A stretch of DNA of 64,000 nt from contig JBBQWZ010000029.1 in assembly GCA_038210135.1 (NCBI GenBank), forward strand, positions 1-64,000, read 5' to 3'. This document shows positions 8,398-15,963 of this stretch, in pieces. Source of the DNA: JBBQWZ01 sp038210135 (GTDB lineage: Bacteria; Acidobacteriota; Terriglobia; Bryobacterales; Bryobacteraceae). Both the position numbers and the translations under genes were made by a program. The notes beneath the pieces are model-generated. The model saw nothing but the letters and a program-made list of their open reading frames with translations. It searched no databases and had not been told where the DNA came from. How positions within the stretch are numbered: position 1 is the first letter of the stretch; each line of letters starts with the position of its first letter.

Positions 8398-8616
8398 CTA
8401 TTTGTGGCGGTAGGTGATACGGCCCTTGGTCAGATCGTAGGGCGAAAGTTCGAGGGTCACGCGATCGCCTGCCAGCACGCGAATCCGATTGCGGCGCAGC
8501 TTTCCGGCCAAGTGCGCAAGCACCGTCCGCTCTTGTTCGAGTTGCACGCTGAACAGGCCGGAGGGGAATTTTTCAACGACGGTACCAGTCACTTCAATGC
8601 TGTCTTCTTTACTCAT
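8398..8616 (-). CDS. infA: Translation initiation factor IF-1
   Basis: 72 residues, exactly family length, one S1/OB domain. MSKEDSIEVTGTVVEKFPSG, AGKLRRNRIRVLAGDRVTLE and SPYDLTKGRITYRHK are near-canonical. It binds the ribosomal A site with IF-2 and IF-3. In many bacteria infA sits with ribosomal-protein genes; here it heads a wecB-AAA+ run and diverges from dacB, so this copy lies outside that context. Whether a second infA exists elsewhere cannot be told. Confidence 0.96.
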   Translation of the reverse strand: MSKEDSIEVTGTVVEKFPSGLFSVQLEQERTVLAHLAGKLRRNRIRVLAGDRVTLELSPYDLTKGRITYRHK

Positions 8617-8706
8617 TTGCCTCGCTTACTTGTGGACGCAAGCCTTTTTTGAGATTTCGACGAACGGCGCAAGCGCCAAGCGTCTATTTGATTATACCGT
8701 TAAGAG

Positions 8707-10332
8707 ATGACCGCCCGAACCGCACAAAACGCCCTTCGCGCCGCCTGTGCAACCGGGTGCGCTCTCGTGATTCTCATATGTGCGTCGATCCACGCGCAGA
8801 ATTCGCCAACCACCGCGTCCATTGAAGTTAGAAAGCCGGACGCGCCCCAGAAAAAATCTTCGCTGAAGAAATCCACGCCGAAGCCGGCGAAATCTTCAAA
8901 AGCGGCGCCCAAGTATGCCGCAAAAGCTGCCGTTCCGCGAAAGCCGCTGCTGGTTGACAAGATCAACGCGATCCTCGAACAGGCCGACGCCGCCGATCAG
9001 TCGCACATAGGGATCCACGTCATCGATCTGCGAACCGGCAAAGCGTTGTTCGATCAGGATGCGGCCAAGCTGTTCGCGCCCGCCTCCACCACCAAGCTCT
9101 TTTCCACCGCCTTGGCGCTCACGCGCCTGGGTCCCCAGTACAAATTCTTCACGCGCATTACCGCGGCCGCCTATCCGAATCGCGATGGACGCCTGGCCGG
9201 CGATCTGATCTTTGAGGGCGGCGGCGATCCCTCGCTTTCCGATCGCATCTATCCCTACGCCGTCGAAGGCCGCGGTCCTTCGGCCATTGAAGACTTCGCC
9301 GACCAGATCGCTGCTCGCGGCGTAAAGCGCGTCGATGGCGACATCGTTGGCGACGACACTCTCTACCCCTGGAGTCCTTATCCTCCCGGGTGGACCATCG
9401 ACGACGCCGTGTCGGACTACGGCGCTCCCGTCAGTGCTCTGTCGGTGTACGACAACATACTGCGCATCGGAATTCATCCCGGCGCCAAAGCAGGCGACCC
9501 CGCGACGCTTACGATTTCGCCGCCGATCGAATATTACGTCATCGACAATCGGATCGAAACCACTGCGGGGGCCGGCAGCGTCCGGCTCACCCGCGCTCCC
9601 GGTTCCCGCCAGATTCTGCTAAGCGGCAAGGTCAACATCCACGCCGGAATGATCGAAAGCATCGCCATCGACGATCCCGCGCTGTTTGCCGCGCAAGCTC
9701 TCTACGACGCCTTGACGCGCCGCGGAATCGCCATCAACGGATCCGCCGTCGCACGCCATCGCGGCGCTGTTGAAGAACGCCTTCCGTTCGATGGCATCGT
9801 GCTCGCCCGCCGTGAATCTCCTCCGCTCGCCGACCTTCTTGAAGTGGTGGACAAGGTCAGCCAGAATCTGCATGCCGAAATCATGCTCCGCGAAGTAGGA
9901 CGCGCCCGGAGAAACAGTGCGTCACGGACGGCCGGCCTCGATGAGCTGCGCGGGTTTCTTGCCGAACAGGGCATCGAGGGAATCTACTACGACTTCTCCG
10001 ACGGCAGCGGTCTCTCGCGGCTCACCATGGTGGCGCCCGTTGCACAAACCAAACTGCTCGCCAAGATGTACCTCTCGAAATACCGCGAGACGTGGATGAA
10101 GCTTCTGCCCATCGCCGGAGTCGATGGAACGCTCAAAAAGCGTTTCAAAGGCGAAAAACTTGCCGTTTATGCCAAGACCGGTTCGCTTTCGCATGTTTCG
10201 GCGCTGGCCGGATACGCCGAGCACCCCAACGGCATGCGAGCGTTTTCGATTCTCGTCAACGATGCCAATTATCCCGCCGCTGAGATTCGCGGATTGATTG
10301 ATAAGATCGTGTTAGCGATTCTCGAGGAGTAA
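8707..10332 (+). CDS. dacB: PBP4-type D-Ala-D-Ala carboxypeptidase/endopeptidase
   Basis: 541-residue periplasmic serine peptidase of family S13. The N-terminus has a hydrophobic signal (residues 10-30) and a Lys/Ala/Pro-rich linker to about residue 80. The active-site triad is complete: SxxK as STTK at 127-130, SxN as SQN at 385-387, and KTG at 490-492. The usual insert domain lies between the first two motifs. It trims or cleaves peptidoglycan peptides. The fmdB-like gene starts three bases after its stop. It is longer than E. coli PBP4 mainly because of the basic linker. Confidence 0.94.
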   Translation: MTARTAQNALRAACATGCALVILICASIHAQNSPTTASIEVRKPDAPQKKSSLKKSTPKPAKSSKAAPKYAAKAAVPRKPLLVDKINAILEQADAADQSHIGIHVIDLRTGKALFDQDAAKLFAPASTTKLFSTALALTRLGPQYKFFTRITAAAYPNRDGRLAGDLIFEGGGDPSLSDRIYPYAVEGRGPSAIEDFADQIAARGVKRVDGDIVGDDTLYPWSPYPPGWTIDDAVSDYGAPVSALSVYDNILRIGIHPGAKAGDPATLTISPPIEYYVIDNRIETTAGAGSVRLTRAPGSRQILLSGKVNIHAGMIESIAIDDPALFAAQALYDALTRRGIAINGSAVARHRGAVEERLPFDGIVLARRESPPLADLLEVVDKVSQNLHAEIMLREVGRARRNSASRTAGLDELRGFLAEQGIEGIYYDFSDGSGLSRLTMVAPVAQTKLLAKMYLSKYRETWMKLLPIAGVDGTLKKRFKGEKLAVYAKTGSLSHVSALAGYAEHPNGMRAFSILVNDANYPAAEIRGLIDKIVLAILEE

Positions 10333-10335
10333 CCG

Positions 10336-10563
10336 ATGCCCATCTTTGAATACCTGTGCGAAGACTGCGGAACGAAATTCGAACAGTTGATCCGCAATGG
10401 CGCCACCGCCGCGTGCCCAAAATGCGGTCCAGCCGCGAAGCTCCATACCGAGATGTCCACTTTTTCCGCCAAAGTCAGCAACGGAGGAGGGCCAAAGAGT
10501 TCCGAAATGCCGTCTTGTCCGGGCGGCATGTGTCAGACTCCGGGAATGTGCGGCCGGAATTAA
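10336..10563 (+). CDS. FmdB-family zinc-ribbon protein
   Basis: 75 residues beginning MPIFEYLCEDCG, the FmdB putative regulatory-protein signature, with paired cysteines CEDC and CPKC forming a zinc ribbon. The tail is Gly/Pro/Cys rich (CPGGMCQTPGMCGRN), adding three further cysteines. The family is widespread and of unclear function; its proposed role in formamidase or amidase regulation is weakly supported. It is tightly linked to dacB by a 3-base gap. Confidence 0.88.
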   Translation: MPIFEYLCEDCGTKFEQLIRNGATAACPKCGPAAKLHTEMSTFSAKVSNGGGPKSSEMPSCPGGMCQTPGMCGRN

Positions 10564-10616
10564 ATTCGTCCCGTTAGGGGATCGCGAATAGCTCTCCGCT
10601 TCGGCGGAAGCAGTTT

Positions 10617-10957
10617 ATCAAGCGTTTTAGCTTATTCGCTGCACTGTGGATGATGGTTTTCACCCTCGTCGCTAGTGCACACAGGATCAGCTTCATGGAA
10701 CGGACCATGGCCAACGGCGAGGAATTGAAAGACGGTGACTATCGCGTCGATGTGGATGGAACAAGAGGGACGATTCACCGTGATGGCCACCACAAAATCC
10801 AGCTTACAGCAAAGCAGGTCATGAATGCGCCGCATAAGTTTGAGCGGTCGCAGGTTCTCGTCAACAACTCGAATGGCCAGCCGATGCTGGAAGAATCCGC
10901 ATCGGCGGAACGACGACCCGGCTGATCTTCACCGATACACCCGCGTCGCTCGACTAA
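10617..10957 (+). pseudogene. Damaged gene for a small secreted protein
   Basis: Reading from 10617 gives IKRFSLFAALW, MMVFTLVASAHR, a convincing signal peptide, then DGDYRVDVDGTRGTIHRDG and VMNAPHKFERSQVLVNN. The frame runs to MLEE and then leaves the expected path, ending at 10925. One added base near 10890-10897 restores EIRIGGTTTRLIFTDTPASLD with a stop at 10955-10957. The signal peptide is also headless: GGCGGAAG lies six bases before codon ATC at 10617, exactly where an ATG would be expected, and no ATG/GTG/TTG occurs in frame before 10650. Two independent lesions suggest a pseudogene. Sequencing error remains possible for the frameshift, in a GAAGAA tract. Confidence 0.6.
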
Positions 10958-11406
10958 GTCCATTCAAGAAATGTTAGAAGGGCGCCCGTCGCGGCAAGGC
11001 ACGGAGCGTTTTTGCCTAGATCGACGTAGAAGCCTGTCTGGTTTGTCCCATAAACCGATTCCAATCGGTTCGGCGATATCCACACGAAAGGACTGAAGGG
11101 CTTAGGGGGCGTCTATCTGGCCGCCTTAAAGAAGTATTGAAGGCCCACTTCGACGAGCATTCTTTCAGGTATAATCAGCGGGACCAAGGAACTTGATCTT
11201 CAAGCCGATTTTGGAGCGGGTTCGTAGAGGGCGGAGTAGGGACCACCCTCTCCAAAAGTTGATGAAACGCCTCTCTTGTAAAGGTCGTGAGTTTTCGTCC
11301 GATTAGGTTTGGCTCCCGTTGGACGCTGCTTATATGAGACTCGCAAGCAGTTCGGGTTACTGCGGCGTGCGCGCGACGCGGCACCTCCCGGCTAGGAGTG
11401 TACCAA
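10958..11406. other. Intergenic stretch without a supported gene
   Basis: About 450 bases with no open frame that has both a ribosome site and protein-like composition. TAGGAG at 11393-11398 belongs to the next gene. Base composition is lower in GC than the flanking genes. No tRNA or clear hairpin terminator was seen. Confidence 0.5.
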
Positions 11407-12153
11407 GTGGCTCGTAAGAAGAAAGCCCTCGAAAACGAACTGGTTTTGCGGATTGATTCCTTCACTCCCGAGACCCTGCCAATGGCGCGCCTTGCCCAGT
11501 ATGTCGAGAAGTTTGCGGCACTCTTGGGAAATGAATCCAGCGTTCATTTTATAAGTGTGGAGCCAGGTAGCTGTCGGCTGCGCGCGAGTGCGGAAGATCC
11601 AGCAGTCCCCAAGATCAAGGAAAGGGCAAGTCGCATCGCAGATCGGACTGCGTCTCGTCCAGCACTCAAGGCCCACGATGAGATCGATGATCTTCTCGCA
11701 GCGGACAACGCAATCGGGGAAATTTATTTCGGAGACAGCAAAGTACTGGAGTTTCCTGGCCGGCGTCGGCGCGTGAAAGAGGAGATTGGACCTGTTCAGC
11801 GCCCGACAACGATTGATGGATACATTTTTTCCATTGGCGGCAAGGACGAGACTATCAATGTTCACCTGAAGGACGGTGATATCGAGAGCAAATGCGTTGT
11901 ATCCATCGAAATGGCGCGGAAGCTCAAGCCATACTTACTCATGCCCCAAAAAGTTCGCCTTTTGGGAAACGGCCAGTGGTATCGGGAGGATGGGCGTTGG
12001 CACCGGCGCTCCTTCACGGCTGAGGATTTCCTGCCGCTTAACGAAGCTGCTTTGGGCGAATCTCTAAACCGGCTCAGGGCGGCGTTTGAGAATGTAGACC
12101 CCGATGACTTTATCAAAACCATGAACGAGTTGCGCCGCGATGATCACGCTTGA
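11407..12153 (+). CDS. Uncharacterised protein paired with a PIN-domain gene
   Basis: 248 residues from GTG 11407, chosen because TAGGAG lies eight bases upstream; GTG 11398 overlaps that site. Cytoplasmic, no signal or membrane segment. Recognisable blocks are ENELVLRIDSFTPETLPMARL, seen as LVLRIDSFTPETLPMARL, a DDLLAADNAIGEI segment, and a beta-rich C-terminal half with DGYIFSIGGKDETINVHLKD and VRLLGNGQWYREDGRWH. I believe similar proteins are found beside PIN-domain genes in other bacteria but cannot name a family. It overlaps the PIN gene by 14 bases, so the two are translationally coupled; an antitoxin-like or RNA-related role is possible. Confidence 0.7.
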   Translation: MARKKKALENELVLRIDSFTPETLPMARLAQYVEKFAALLGNESSVHFISVEPGSCRLRASAEDPAVPKIKERASRIADRTASRPALKAHDEIDDLLAADNAIGEIYFGDSKVLEFPGRRRRVKEEIGPVQRPTTIDGYIFSIGGKDETINVHLKDGDIESKCVVSIEMARKLKPYLLMPQKVRLLGNGQWYREDGRWHRRSFTAEDFLPLNEAALGESLNRLRAAFENVDPDDFIKTMNELRRDDHA

Positions 12154-12673
12154 TACCACGGCTTTGTCGTTACTTTTTGTTCCGGGTTCGCAAGTAAGCA
12201 AGCCGGGATCCGCGAAGCCTATCAAGTATGCCTTCGAACGCCTTGAATGCCTCGTCGATCGTATCGCGCAATCGGATGAGACAATGTTACTGCCAACGCC
12301 GGTTCTTTCGGAGGTGTTGGTTAAGGTGCCACCAGAGAAGATCCAGGAGATTTTAGTCGAATTGAACGGGTCAAAATGGTAGGGCTTCGATCTGGCTGCT
12401 GCCATCGAATTGGCTGACCGCACCGCGAAAGCGATGGCAACCAAAGACAAGCGCGATGGAAGCCGTGCTGACTGGACGAAAGTCAAGTTTGATCGACAAA
12501 TACTAGCAATTGCGATCGTTAACAACTCCCGCGAACTCATATCGAATGATGCGCATCTGATCGCTCTCGGAAAGCGATGGGACTTCAAGGTATCTGGAAT
12601 CGAGGACTTGCCACTCCCGGCGGAATTGGTGCCTCCTCCTTTGCTTGCTCAACTAGAGGACGAAGACGAATAA
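12140..12673 (+). pseudogene. PIN-domain (VapC-like) gene with an in-frame amber stop
   Basis: The frame from ATG 12140 stops at TAG 12380-12382 after 80 residues, but the same frame continues without further interruption to 12673. The two halves make one PIN domain: N-terminal Asp in MITLDTTALS, the conserved Thr and Glu in LLPTPVLSEVLVK, then after the stop GFDLAAAIELADR, the acidic KVKFDRQILAIAI and SNDAHL. A single base change (TGG, CAG or similar to TAG) explains it. As sequenced, the product would lack the second half of the nuclease site. It may be an inactivated toxin, a read-through gene, or a sequencing error. Confidence 0.7.
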
Positions 12674-12812
12674 GTCACTTTTAAGTCCTCAGCAGCCCGG
12701 CAACAAGTGCTTTCGGTTGCGCCTGGCGTGGTAGAAGCTCTAAAGGTCATTCGAGAATCACGCGAATTGGCGGGTCATCTGTTCTACTCGTGCGGTTGGG
12801 ATAATTCTCCCG

Positions 12813-12842
12813 TTGACATTTCCCCTTTTATTCGCCCATACT
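12813..12842 (+). promoter_or_regulatory. Sigma-70-type promoter of lexA
   Basis: TTGACA at 12813-12818 is followed after 18 bases by CATACT at 12837-12842. Transcription would begin around 12849, three bases before the lexA ATG, with no Shine-Dalgarno in between. This argues against the in-frame TTG at 12813 as a start. No confident LexA operator could be assigned. Confidence 0.6.
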
Positions 12843-12851
12843 GGCATAGCT

Positions 12852-13475
12852 ATGGCACTGACCAAACGGCAAAAAGAAGTTCTCGACTTCCTCTCCTCCT
12901 TCGTCGAAAAGAACGGGTACAGCCCCAGCTACGAAGAAATCGCCGCCGGCTTGAGCCTGGCCTCGCTTGCCACTGTGCATAAACACGTGCTTGCGCTCGA
13001 AACCAAGCAGTACGTCCGCCGCAGTTTCAATCAAAGCCGTTCGCTCGAAGTCGCTGCCAAATATCACCAGGAGCAGCGCCGGAATTCCGGCCAAAGCAGG
13101 ATGGAAGTTCCGCTGCTTGGTCGAATCGCGGCAGGCGCGCCGGTCGAGGCGATTGCCGGCCACGAAACCTTGGATTTCGCCGATTTCACCGGAGACCCCA
13201 CCACCTACGCTTTGCAGGTTCGCGGGGAATCGATGATCGAAGACCACATCTGCGACGGCGATTACGTTTTGGTCGAGAAGACCAGCCGCGTCCATGAAGG
13301 CGACATCGTGGTAGCGCTGGTGGACGGAGCTGAAACCACTCTCAAGCGCTGGTATCTCGAACCCGGCGACAGGGTCCGGCTCCAACCCGCGAATGTGACC
13401 ATGCAGCCCATCTATATCCAGCGCGAACAGCTGGAGATCCAGGGCAAAGTGCTGGCCGTTCTTCGCAAGTATTAG
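12852..13475 (+). CDS. lexA: SOS repressor LexA
   Basis: 207 residues. The N-terminal winged HTH is clear (MALTKRQKEVLDFL, GYSPSYEEIAAGLSLAS, TVHKHVLALE). The S24 autoprotease domain shows the cleavage bond Ala94-Gly95 in RIAAGAPVEA, nucleophile Ser127 in GESMIED and Lys165 in ETTLKRWY. On DNA damage, RecA filaments trigger self-cleavage and derepression. I chose ATG 12852 because the family starts at this point and the upstream TTG is part of the promoter. It stands alone, followed 38 bases later by a small membrane-protein gene. Confidence 0.96.
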   Translation: MALTKRQKEVLDFLSSFVEKNGYSPSYEEIAAGLSLASLATVHKHVLALETKQYVRRSFNQSRSLEVAAKYHQEQRRNSGQSRMEVPLLGRIAAGAPVEAIAGHETLDFADFTGDPTTYALQVRGESMIEDHICDGDYVLVEKTSRVHEGDIVVALVDGAETTLKRWYLEPGDRVRLQPANVTMQPIYIQREQLEIQGKVLAVLRKY

Positions 13476-13513
13476 GCGCCAATCCGGTCCGCGGCCTTGA
13501 TACAATAAAGGCT

Positions 13514-13858
13514 GTGGGCGTACTGAAGCGACTTATTTTCTGGGAGTATCCCCGAGCCGGCTGGCAGTACGATCTCATCGTCGGCGTCATTCTCGTTTTC
13601 ATCTTCCTGACCCCCCGGGAAGTCTTCCGCGATCAAGCCAAGGCCTCCAATATTGTAATGTTGCCCGCTGACGGCGGTTCGAGCGTCTACTGGATCGAGC
13701 CCGATTTGCTGGCCGGGGTTCCCGAAGCGAGCCGGGCCCAGCGTGCCTCCGTGCTGGTCCGCGAAAAAGCCAAAGCTCGCAAAGAGATTGACCGCGTGAT
13801 CCCCATCTTCGACGTCGAGGACGAAATCAAGGGTTACATGGCATACAGCAAGCAGTAG
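13514..13858 (+). CDS. Small membrane-anchored protein
   Basis: 114 residues from GTG. One transmembrane helix (DLIVGVILVFIFL, about residues 20-34) follows a short cytoplasmic start; the rest is a soluble segment containing VYWIEPDLLAG and a Lys/Arg-rich helix (REKAKARKEIDRVI). I do not recognise a family. It ends two bases before the next open frame, a LolA-like exported protein, so the pair is likely co-expressed and may work together in the envelope. Confidence 0.7.
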   Translation: MGVLKRLIFWEYPRAGWQYDLIVGVILVFIFLTPREVFRDQAKASNIVMLPADGGSSVYWIEPDLLAGVPEASRAQRASVLVREKAKARKEIDRVIPIFDVEDEIKGYMAYSKQ

Positions 13859-13884
13859 GTTTGCTTTCTCGATTTGCCATCAGA

Positions 13885-14652
13885 ATGAGCTTCTCCGCGC
13901 GTCTAATAAATGCCATGCCTCCCAAACCCCGACATCAGCTTACGGCCTGCCTACGAATCGGCCTCACGCTGCCAGCGCTTTTGCTGATGGCCCACGCCGC
14001 TCTGGCGGTTACCGATCCCGAGGCTCTGTCCTCCGTAACCAGCCGCATGGACAAAAGCGCCGCGCAATTTCAAGGCATGACGGCCCGCATCGAGTGGATC
14101 GATCACACGAAAGTAATCAATGAGGATAGCCGCCAGGCGGGTCACGTCAAGCTCAAGAAAGCAAAATTCGCCGGTGCTCCGGCAACGGGCCTCATTACCT
14201 TCACCGAGCCGGATGCAAAAACCGTCGCGCTCAACGGAGCTGAAGTCCAGATTTATTATCCCAAGATGAAAACTGTGCAGATCTGGGACCTTGGACGCGA
14301 AGGCGATCTCTTCTTTCAATTCGTTTTGTTAGGCTTTGGAACCACATCGAGCGAGCTGCGCCGTAACTACAACCTCCGCGTCGTCGGTTCGGAAACCGTA
14401 CTCGACCGCAAGACCACGCACCTCGAGCTGATCGCCAAAGGCAAGCAGGTCCAGAACTACATCACATCGATCGACCTCTGGATCCCGGAAGACTCCGGCT
14501 ACCCGATCCAGGAGATCCTGCATGAGCCGTCCGGCGACACGAAAACTATCCGCTACACGCATATGCAAATCAATCCGCCCCTGACCGAGAAGCAGATGGC
14601 GATCGAAATGCCTCCTGGAGTGAAGAAGGAATACCCGCAGAAAGCCAAGTAG
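13885..14652 (+). CDS. LolA-like outer-membrane lipoprotein-sorting family protein
   Basis: About 255 residues with a signal peptide (LTLPALLLMAHAALAV). The mature part has the LolA/LolB-like beta barrel pattern: FQGMTARIEWIDH, GHVKLKKAKFAG, LNGAEVQIYYPKMKTVQIW, and LIAKGKQVQNYITSIDLWI, SGYPIQEILHEPSGDTKTI. Proteins of this fold carry lipid or lipoprotein across the periplasm, but many in Acidobacteriota are not the true LolA. The start is uncertain: TTG 13861, ATG 13885 and ATG 13915 are in frame and none has a good ribosome site. It directly follows the small membrane-protein gene. Confidence 0.78.
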   Translation: MSFSARLINAMPPKPRHQLTACLRIGLTLPALLLMAHAALAVTDPEALSSVTSRMDKSAAQFQGMTARIEWIDHTKVINEDSRQAGHVKLKKAKFAGAPATGLITFTEPDAKTVALNGAEVQIYYPKMKTVQIWDLGREGDLFFQFVLLGFGTTSSELRRNYNLRVVGSETVLDRKTTHLELIAKGKQVQNYITSIDLWIPEDSGYPIQEILHEPSGDTKTIRYTHMQINPPLTEKQMAIEMPPGVKKEYPQKAK

Positions 14653-14732
14653 CTTCCTGAACCGTAACGAATGCCTCGCCGGAACGATCAAAGATTTGTC
14701 GGACCACAGCGGCCCAAGGAGCACGCGGCGCG

Positions 14733-15893
14733 GTGACTGTCGTAGAAAAACCGGAGTTAACCGACCAGGAGCCTCGGGGCGCGCGAAACACTGAAGCCGA
14801 CCCCGCAGCCAAGGCGGTAGCCGAAACTCCCTCAAGAACCAAGATTCGCCTTGCGTATCTCGATTGGCTGCGTGGTATCGCGGCGATCATCATGATACAG
14901 GGCCACACCTTCCACAGCTTCGCCGGCGACCGCACCGGATCCTGGTATACGCTTTCCCAATTCTTCGGCGGCATGGCTCCCGCCACCTTCCTGTTTCTCA
15001 CCGGAATCACCTATTCGCTCGGTATGGAACGTAGCGAACGCCAGGCTCTTTCGGCCTGGCAAAAAGTAACCGCCGCGCTCGGACGCGCCCGCTACCTGTT
15101 CGTTCTCGCCGTGCTGTTTCGCCTCCAGGTGTGGCTTTCCGGCTTGCCCGGCCCTCCCGCAAGCGATCTTCTTAAGGTGGACATCCTGAATTGCATGGGC
15201 TTCGGCATGGCCATGCTGGCGGGTTTAGCGATCCTCAACTCGGAAAACCGGACCCGCTACGCGGCCCTAGCCGGACTCCTGATCGCCGCCGCCTCGCCGC
15301 TCGTGTCTCTCCTACCGTGGTCGCAGGCGCCATGGCTACTCCGCGTTTATTTCGAACCGAGCAACGCCTACTTCAGCTTCTTTCCCTGGGCTTCCTTCCT
15401 GGCCTTTGGAGTCGCCGCCGGAGGCATCATCACCCGCGTGAAGCCGGAGCACACCGGAACCATGTTGCAGTGGGCCGCGCTTGCCGGCGTCGGGCTCGTC
15501 ATCACCGCGCAATACTTCTCGAATCTTCCGTACTCCGTCTACTACGGCGCCAGCAGCTTCTGGCTCAACAGCCCCGGTCTTCCGCTGATCAAACTCGGCG
15601 TCGTCCTGTTGTGGGCCGGAATGGCCTACATCTGGACGCAGTACGGTACCTCACCCACCGCCTGGAGCTGGGTCCGTCAACTCGGAACCTCTTCCTTGCT
15701 TGTCTACTGGGTTCATATCGAAATCGTCTACGGACGCTGGTTGGGAATCTGGAAAGAAAAGCTGCCCGATTGGGCTTGCGTACTGTTCAGCCTTGGCGTC
15801 ATCGCTTCGATGGTCCTATTGGCCTGGGGCAAAGACCGTTTCGTCGAACGGCGCCGCAATCGCCTGGCACCCGCCAACCTGGCTGTTTCCTAA
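14733..15893 (+). CDS. Polytopic acyltransferase of the HGSNAT/DUF1624 type
   Basis: 386 residues from GTG. After a hydrophilic 40-residue lead comes RLAYLDWLRGIAAIIMIQGH, whose DWLRG and following histidine are the signature of membrane acyltransferases related to heparan-alpha-glucosaminide N-acetyltransferase. About ten transmembrane helices follow. Conserved GGMAPATFLFLTGI and the C-terminal SLLVYWVHIEIVYGR fit. It probably acetylates a sugar or lipid at the inner membrane; acceptor unknown. It stands between the LolA-like gene and a lipoprotein gene, 80 and 70 bases away. Confidence 0.78.
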   Translation: MTVVEKPELTDQEPRGARNTEADPAAKAVAETPSRTKIRLAYLDWLRGIAAIIMIQGHTFHSFAGDRTGSWYTLSQFFGGMAPATFLFLTGITYSLGMERSERQALSAWQKVTAALGRARYLFVLAVLFRLQVWLSGLPGPPASDLLKVDILNCMGFGMAMLAGLAILNSENRTRYAALAGLLIAAASPLVSLLPWSQAPWLLRVYFEPSNAYFSFFPWASFLAFGVAAGGIITRVKPEHTGTMLQWAALAGVGLVITAQYFSNLPYSVYYGASSFWLNSPGLPLIKLGVVLLWAGMAYIWTQYGTSPTAWSWVRQLGTSSLLVYWVHIEIVYGRWLGIWKEKLPDWACVLFSLGVIASMVLLAWGKDRFVERRRNRLAPANLAVS

Positions 15894-15963
15894 GCAAACT
15901 TAATCATCGCGCGGGTGGTTTTGACCGTATACTATGAGTTAAATCCTCTCTTGAACGTGATGT

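Noticed and set aside
3544..12809. A 13-base match (TGGGATAATTCTC) upstream of the first DinB-like gene and of lexA, suggestive of an SOS box
   Set aside because: Dozens of 13-base matches are expected by chance in a window this size, and the two sites sit differently relative to their promoters.
12707..12982. 91-codon open frame over the lexA promoter and start
   Set aside because: Overlaps lexA in another frame and has no ribosome site or protein-like composition.
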